A DNA stretch of 64,000 nucleotides from Azoarcus_F sp048158365 (lineage in GTDB: Bacteria > Pseudomonadota > Gammaproteobacteria > Burkholderiales > Rhodocyclaceae). Below are positions 58,670 to 64,000 of the stretch, piece after piece. Made by a program: the position numbers and the translations under genes. Position 1 is the first letter of the stretch. Each line of letters begins with the position of its first letter. The stretch is taken from the NCBI GenBank assembly GCA_048158365.1, contig JBLLNL010000008.1; one strand, written 5' to 3'. The notes under the pieces are model-generated. The model did no database searches, was not told where the DNA came from, and saw only the letters and a list, made by a program, of their open reading frames with translations.

Positions 58670-60750
58670 GGGTGGGTGGATTCCTGTTGAGCTGCTGCAT
58701 GGGTGTCCAGCGACCGGAGCGCGGCATCGAGTGCATCGCGGCTGAAGGGTTTGCGCAACACCGGAACGTCGAGATCGGCGACATCGGCCAGCGCCCCGTC
58801 GCTCGCATAGCCGGTGATCAGCAAGACAGGGATATCCTGACGTCGCGCCTTGGCATGGCGGGCCAGTTCGCGTCCGCCTATGCCACCCGGCATGATCGTG
58901 TCGGTCACCAGAATCGCAATCTCCGGAACGTTGTCGAGCAGTGCGATCGCCTCGGGGCCATCCGAAGCCTCCAGCACCGGGTAGCCGAGTGCCGACAGTT
59001 CCAGCCGGATGATGCGTCGCACCTCGGGTTCGTCCTCGACCAGCAGCACCGGACCCTTGATCCGTTCCGGCCCTGCGTGGGCGCTGTCGGGTTGCCCGTC
59101 AAGCGAACCGGGAGCGGCGGCTTCAGGCAGCACGAAGGTGACCGTGGAGCCCTGGCCGGGAGTACTCCGGATCCGGATGTTGCCGCCGGATTGCCTTACG
59201 AAGCCATACACCATGGACAGACCGAGACCGCTGCCCCGGCCGAAATCCTTGGTGGTGAAGAAGGGTTCGAAGACCTTGCTCAGGTTCTCGGCTTCGATGC
59301 CCGTGCCGGTGTCGCTGACATCGATCTGAACATAGTCGCCGACCGGAAGCTCCACCAGCGTCGCGACGCTCTCCGGAATCGCCCGACCCGACACCGTGAT
59401 TCTCAGCTCTCCGCCTGCCGGCATCGCATCGCGTGCGTTCAGCGCGAGGTTCAGCAATGCGTTCTCGAGCTGATGCGGGTCGGCGAAGACATGGATGGGC
59501 GTATCCGGGATGCTGGTGTGGATGGGTATGTTCTCCGGCAGCGATCTCGTCAGCAACTGCATCATGTTGCGTACCAGTGAGCCGACCTCGACCGCCGTCG
59601 GTTCGAGGGTCTGCCGGCGCGAAAAGGTCAGCAGACGCTTGATCAGTTCCGCGCCGCGACGGGCCGCATGAAGTGCGGGCGTGACGAACTCGCCGGCCGG
59701 ATCATGCGCAGGCATGCGCTCATCGAGCACCGACAGGTTGCCGATGATGATGGACAGCAGATTGTTGAAATCATGCGCGAGACCACCGGTCAGTTGCCCG
59801 ACGGCTTCCATCTTCTGCGCCTGGATCAATGCGGCCTGATGTGCCTTCTGTTCGGTGATGTCGATCGACAGTACGAAGAACCCCTGCACGTGGCCGCTTC
59901 CGTCCACCTCCGGTACGACGACGCTGCGCGCATGAACCGTGCGGCGATCGGGAAGCTTGCGCGAGTATTCGTAGCTCACGCGTTTGCCGCGCTTCGCGAT
60001 GTTCAGGTGCGTGGCGATCTGCGCGTGGAGTGGCGCGCCGAACACCTCGGTGATCGTCTTGCCGACGATCTCCTCCTTGCCCAGGCCAAACCATTCCGCG
60101 TAGCCCTTGTTGGCGAACTGATAGACCTCGTTACGATCGACGTAGGCGATCAGGGCCGGAATCGAGTCGATGATCAGCCTCAGGCGTGCCTCCGAGCGGC
60201 GCAGCGCGTCGGCGATCTGGTCGATCTCGGCGTTCGCATGCGCCAGTCTTGCGTTCGCGTTCTCGAGTTCGCGCGTCCGGGCGCTGACGCGCGCCTCCAG
60301 CATCGCGTTCTGCTGCTGGATGACCTCTTCGTAGCGACGCTGGTCGGTGACGTCGGTCCATAGCGACACGAAGCCGAGGTTCGGGATCGGGACGCCGCGG
60401 ATGGCGAGAATGCGGCCATTCGGGCGGGTACGCTCCGCATAGTGTGGCTGAAACGAACGGGCCGCGGCCATGCGCGCGGCCACGAGCTTCTCCAGATCCC
60501 CCTCGCCGTACTCGCCGCGCACCGCGTTGAATCGGGCGAACTCTTCGAACGGTGTTCCCACCCTGACCATCGACTCGGGAAAGTCGAGCAGCCGCAGCAT
60601 GGCCTTGTTCCAGGTGACCAGCTTGGGCGTCGCATCGAACACCGCGATCGCCTGGTCGAGCAGATCGAGTCCCGCCAACAGCAGGTCGTAGCGGCGCCGC
60701 TGCTCGGAGGCCTGCGCACTGATCTGGGCACTGATGTCTGTGGTCGCCAT
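58666..60750 (-). CDS. Soluble hybrid sensor histidine kinase (PAS-PAS-HK-REC)
   Basis: The 694-residue protein has two PAS-like domains (about 20-135, and 185-300), a coiled coil between them, a His phosphoacceptor in GGLAHDFNNLLSIIIGN (His 326), an ATPase domain with NALLNLALNARDAMP, DTGTGIE and GSGLGLSMVYGF, and a C-terminal receiver (LLVEDEPEVRR; ILVTDTIMPGG). No membrane segment is seen, so it senses a cytoplasmic signal. It precedes the response regulator with a 4-base overlap. Confidence 0.92.
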   Translation of the reverse strand: MATTDISAQISAQASEQRRRYDLLLAGLDLLDQAIAVFDATPKLVTWNKAMLRLLDFPESMVRVGTPFEEFARFNAVRGEYGEGDLEKLVAARMAAARSFQPHYAERTRPNGRILAIRGVPIPNLGFVSLWTDVTDQRRYEEVIQQQNAMLEARVSARTRELENANARLAHANAEIDQIADALRRSEARLRLIIDSIPALIAYVDRNEVYQFANKGYAEWFGLGKEEIVGKTITEVFGAPLHAQIATHLNIAKRGKRVSYEYSRKLPDRRTVHARSVVVPEVDGSGHVQGFFVLSIDITEQKAHQAALIQAQKMEAVGQLTGGLAHDFNNLLSIIIGNLSVLDERMPAHDPAGEFVTPALHAARRGAELIKRLLTFSRRQTLEPTAVEVGSLVRNMMQLLTRSLPENIPIHTSIPDTPIHVFADPHQLENALLNLALNARDAMPAGGELRITVSGRAIPESVATLVELPVGDYVQIDVSDTGTGIEAENLSKVFEPFFTTKDFGRGSGLGLSMVYGFVRQSGGNIRIRSTPGQGSTVTFVLPEAAAPGSLDGQPDSAHAGPERIKGPVLLVEDEPEVRRIIRLELSALGYPVLEASDGPEAIALLDNVPEIAILVTDTIMPGGIGGRELARHAKARRQDIPVLLITGYASDGALADVADLDVPVLRKPFSRDALDAALRSLDTHAAAQQESTHP

Positions 60751-60872
60751 GGGACAGGCGGTCTCCTCGACCGGGCGGTTCGCTGATCAGTGTGATGGTG
60801 TCACAACTTGATACGCCGACAAAACAGTTGTGCCCAGGTCGAGCCGGCGCGGCGTACCGGTAGCGCCGACGT

Positions 60873-61991
60873 TCAGCCTGCCGGGCGGTCCTCGCGTCGC
60901 GGCCGATGCAGCGCAAGCCGATTGCGGTAGTGCTCCGGCGAGACCCCGGTCCAGCCGACGAAGGCGCGGTAAAAGGCTGAGGGGTCCGCATAGCCCAGGT
61001 CGGCGGCCAATCCGGCGATCGGCTGACGCGTCTTGGTGAGCCGCGCAATCGCGATGTCGCGCCGGAGCGCGTCCTTGATCGCGCGATAGCCGGAGCCTTC
61101 CTGCTCCAGTCTGCGTGCCAGCGTGCGCTCGGACAGGTGCAGCCGGGCCGCCACCTCGTTCAGCGGCAGGCTGTCCGGAAGCGCATCGCGCAGCGTGTCG
61201 CGCACGCGGGCGACCGTCTCGCGGTCGCGTCGATACAGCATCGTGATCTTGCCCGGTGCGCCGTCGAGAAAGCGTTCGACCGCAGTGTCGTCGCGCCGCA
61301 GCGGCAGGTCCAGCAGGTTGGCCTGCAGCACGGCCACCAGGCGCTCGGCGCCGAAGCGCGAATGCGCGGTATACACCAGCGCATAGTCGTCCGCATGCGC
61401 CGGGCGCGGGTAGGGAAAGTCGACCGCATCCAGCGCCAGCCCGCGACCGACGAACCAGCAGGACAGCCCATGCACCATGCGCAGCAGCCATTCGAACGCG
61501 AACACCCGTCCGGGATCTTCCGGGCGCGGCGCCAGCGTGCGCGTTTCGAAGATCGTCAGTCGGGCCATCAGCCCATCGCGGCTCACCGTCAGTCGCAGAT
61601 CGGGTAGCGTCAGCCGCAGGAAGCGTGACGCGCGCGCCAGCGCATCGCCCAGCGTGGGGGCGCTGAGCATGCTGCGACACAGGAACTCGAAGAAACCGGG
61701 GGCGAGCCTGCGTTCGAACAGGCCGAAACCTTCGTCGTCGAGCGCATGGGTGACCCGGTTGTACAGGTCGGCATAACGCTCGACTGGCACGCGGTTGGCG
61801 GGGTCTGCAAGGTCGATCCCGGCCGCGTGCAGCATGGGGTCGGCGTCGAAGCCCTGGCGGTCGAGTCCCGAGAGCATTCCAGTGACGAAACCCATCGCCA
61901 CCGAGGCGCGGGATCTGGCGCCATAACGGGGCGAGGGCGTATCGTCGGGGCGGTGTGCGGCGGTCATGCGAGGGGTCCGTGCAGTGCTCAT
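60873..61991 (-). CDS. AraC-family transcriptional regulator
   Basis: The 372-residue protein has an N-terminal ligand-binding domain of the Arabinose_bd type (LHAAGIDLADPANRVPVERY; LCRSMLSAPTLGDALARASR) and a C-terminal AraC double HTH (LPLNEVAARLHLSERTLARR; IAGLAADLGYADPSAFYRAF). It is divergent from icmF with about 108 bases between, making icmF its likely target. The start at 61991 (MSTART) is one of several; MTAAHR at 61967 is possible. Confidence 0.88.
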   Translation of the reverse strand: MSTARTPRMTAAHRPDDTPSPRYGARSRASVAMGFVTGMLSGLDRQGFDADPMLHAAGIDLADPANRVPVERYADLYNRVTHALDDEGFGLFERRLAPGFFEFLCRSMLSAPTLGDALARASRFLRLTLPDLRLTVSRDGLMARLTIFETRTLAPRPEDPGRVFAFEWLLRMVHGLSCWFVGRGLALDAVDFPYPRPAHADDYALVYTAHSRFGAERLVAVLQANLLDLPLRRDDTAVERFLDGAPGKITMLYRRDRETVARVRDTLRDALPDSLPLNEVAARLHLSERTLARRLEQEGSGYRAIKDALRRDIAIARLTKTRQPIAGLAADLGYADPSAFYRAFVGWTGVSPEHYRNRLALHRPRREDRPAG

Positions 61992-62098
61992 CGGATTTGG
62001 CGGATTTTGCATGATCATCGGCGCCAACGGCAATGGCAATCACGACGAACGGCCTCTACCATATAGAATGGTGCCGATAACAAACGGAAGAGACAGAC

Positions 62099-64000
62099 AT
62101 GACCGACCTCAGCGTGAGCAACAAACTGACCCCTTACAAACCGAAGAACAAGGTGCGATTCGTGACTGCGGCGGCGCTGTTCGACGGGCATGACGCTTCG
62201 ATCAACATCATGCGGCGCATCCTGCAGTCGACCGGTTCCGAAGTCATCCATCTCGGCCACAACCGTTCGGTCGGCGAGATCGTCAATGCCGCGCTGCAGG
62301 AAGACGTGCAGGGCATCGCGATCACCAGCTATCAGGGCGGCCACGTCGAATTCTTCAAGTACATGATGGACCTGCTGCGTGCCAACGGCGGCGAGAACAT
62401 CAAGGTGTTCGGCGGCGGCGGGGGCGTCATCGTTCCGTCCGAGATCAAGGAACTGCATGCCTACGGTGTGAGCCAGGTGTTCTCGCCCGACGATGGCGCC
62501 AAGCTCGGCCTGCAAGGCATGATCAACAGTGTGGTACAGCGCTGCGATGTCGACCTGACCCACGAGGCGCCGAAGAAGGCGGACGATCTGATCAAGGCGC
62601 TGAAGGCGGGTGACCGTCGCGTGCTCGCGAGGTCGATCACGGCGCTGGAAAACGGCGGCTACGGCGACGACGTCAAGCAGGTGCTCAAGGAGGCCGCGGC
62701 CAAGCTCGGTGCGCCGACCCTGGGCATCACGGGCACTGGCGGTGCGGGCAAGAGTTCGCTCACCGACGAACTGGTGCGCCGCTTCCGTCTTGATCAGCAG
62801 GACCGGCTCAAGCTCGCGATCATCTCGATCGACCCGTCGCGCAAGCGTACCGGCGGGGCCTTGCTGGGCGACCGGATCCGCATGAATGCGATCGAGCACG
62901 AGCACATCTACATGCGCTCGCTCGCGACCCGTGATACCGGTTCGGAAGTGTCGACCGCGCTGCCCGAAGTGATCGCGGCGACCAAGCTTGCCGGCTTCGA
63001 TCTGGTCATCGTCGAGACCTCCGGCATCGGCCAGGGCAATGCGGCGATCGTGCCCTTCGTGGACCTGTCGTTGTACGTGATGACCCCCGAGTTCGGCGCG
63101 GCGAGCCAGCTCGAGAAGATCGACATGCTCGACTTCGCCGATTTCGTCGCGATCAACAAGTTCGACCGCAAGGGCGCGGAGGATGCGCTGCGCGATGTGC
63201 GCAAGCAGTACCAGCGCAATCGCGAGGCCTTCACCACGCCGGTCGACGAGATGCCGGTGTTCGGCACGATGGCCGCACGCTTCAACGACGACGGCGTGAG
63301 CGCGCTCTACCAGGCGATGTTGCCGCGGCTGGTCGAAAGGGGGCTCAAGGTCAAGGCCGGCAAGCTGCCCAAGGTCACGACCCGCGCGTCGTCGATCGGA
63401 CGCGCAATCGTACCGCCGGAGCGGACCCGCTACCTGGCCGAGATCGCGGATACGGTTCGCGACTATCACAAACTGGTCGACCGGCAGGCGAGGGTCGCGC
63501 GCGAGCGTCAGTCGCTTAGGATCGCCAAGGCCTTGTTCGCCGAATGCGGCAAGGCGGTTGAGCCTCAGTTCTCAACGTTCGACGAACTGATCGACTGGAA
63601 GGACGGCGAGCTGACCTCGGCTGCCCGCAAGCTCCTCGACATGTGGCCCAAGACCAGGGAGCTGTATGCGGCCGAGGAATATGTCGTGAAGATCCGCGAC
63701 AAGGAGATCCGCACCAAGCTCACCAGCGAATCGCTGTCCGGCAGCAAGATCCGCAAGGTCGCGCTGCCCAGTTTCGACGACGACGGTGAAAGCCTGAAGT
63801 TCCTGATGAAGGAGAACGTCCCGGGTTCTTTCCCCTACACCGCGGGCGTGTTCGCGTTCAAACGCGAAGGCGAGGATCCCACCCGCATGTTCGCCGGCGA
63901 GGGCGACGCGTTCCGCACCAACCGCCGCTTCAAGCGGGTGTCCGAGGGGATGCCGGCGCACCGGCTGTCGACCGCCTTCGACTCGGTCACGCTGTACGGT
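62099..64000 (+). CDS. icmF: Fused isobutyryl-CoA mutase IcmF (cut by window edge)
   Basis: The frame is open from ATG 62099 to the end of the window (634 residues). It starts with the B12 domain (FDGHDASINIMRRIL at about 28-42; GGGGVIVPSEIKEL), then a MeaB-like GTPase (GITGTGGAGKSSL at about 211-223; SIDPSRKRTGGALLGDRIRM; VETSGIGQGN; NKFDRKG), and enters the mutase domain (PGSFPYTAGVFAFKREGEDP). This fusion of G-protein chaperone and acyl-CoA mutase is IcmF, which interconverts isobutyryl- and butyryl-CoA (or related acyl-CoAs). The 3' end is outside the window. Confidence 0.95.
   Translation, partial: MTDLSVSNKLTPYKPKNKVRFVTAAALFDGHDASINIMRRILQSTGSEVIHLGHNRSVGEIVNAALQEDVQGIAITSYQGGHVEFFKYMMDLLRANGGENIKVFGGGGGVIVPSEIKELHAYGVSQVFSPDDGAKLGLQGMINSVVQRCDVDLTHEAPKKADDLIKALKAGDRRVLARSITALENGGYGDDVKQVLKEAAAKLGAPTLGITGTGGAGKSSLTDELVRRFRLDQQDRLKLAIISIDPSRKRTGGALLGDRIRMNAIEHEHIYMRSLATRDTGSEVSTALPEVIAATKLAGFDLVIVETSGIGQGNAAIVPFVDLSLYVMTPEFGAASQLEKIDMLDFADFVAINKFDRKGAEDALRDVRKQYQRNREAFTTPVDEMPVFGTMAARFNDDGVSALYQAMLPRLVERGLKVKAGKLPKVTTRASSIGRAIVPPERTRYLAEIADTVRDYHKLVDRQARVARERQSLRIAKALFAECGKAVEPQFSTFDELIDWKDGELTSAARKLLDMWPKTRELYAAEEYVVKIRDKEIRTKLTSESLSGSKIRKVALPSFDDDGESLKFLMKENVPGSFPYTAGVFAFKREGEDPTRMFAGEGDAFRTNRRFKRVSEGMPAHRLSTAFDSVTLYG

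Overview
The window is high-GC chromosomal DNA from a Gram-negative bacterium. LPS heptose/core genes, a TonB-dependent B12 receptor, MsbA, a methylmalonyl-CoA pathway and a fused IcmF-type mutase together suggest a betaproteobacterium. Rhodocyclales relatives (Thauera/Azoarcus/Zoogloea-like) are my best guess, by inference from family resemblance only.

1-5.0 kb: insertion-sequence debris (an IS630-type element inserted in an IS5-type element, then a second IS5-type element) brackets an AT-richer O-antigen flippase gene and leads to a Wzz chain-length regulator. 5.3-12.7 kb: a defence/toxin-like belt with a frameshifted wHTH remnant, a TacA/GNAT pair, a Fic protein, Phd/PIN, AbrB/PIN and VapBC pairs, and a large protein that joins a glycoside-hydrolase-like barrel to an LPS-kinase domain.

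12.7-27.2 kb: LPS core biogenesis with msbA, a Uma2 protein, a run of WaaP-like kinases, waaG, waaC, waaF, another Phd/PIN pair, hldD, the kinase half of hldE, and a degenerate-GGDEF membrane protein. In three places a toxin-antitoxin pair is the promoter-proximal part of an LPS operon: it touches the GH-kinase fusion and msbA by ATGA overlaps and lies 17 bp from waaF. This is the most unusual pattern I see.

27.4-42.6 kb: cobalamin locus. cobU-cobT-cobS-cobC run leftward. A cobalamin riboswitch precedes btuB-btuC-btuD-btuF-cobB-cobO-bluB running rightward. A second btuF-like gene, cobD and cbiB run leftward, and cobQ rightward. Lower-ligand synthesis, nucleotide-loop assembly, corrin amidation/adenosylation and uptake are covered; no corrin-ring contraction gene is present here.

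42.8-47.1 kb: a ComEA-like protein, RhlE, a MITE-like element whose terminal repeat recurs at the end of an M48 peptidase gene and abuts a truncated third btuF-like gene, and a GntR/FCD regulator. 47.5-64 kb: propionate/methylmalonyl-CoA metabolism with mcm, meaB, pccB, a small zinc-ribbon gene, pccA, a KamA-like radical SAM protein, a YpfJ-like metalloprotease, a methylmalonyl-CoA epimerase-like gene, a two-component system, an AraC regulator, and icmF running off the right edge. The B12 genes supply the cofactor for the two mutases (Mcm and IcmF) encoded nearby. All calls rest on reading the sequence; no database search was run.
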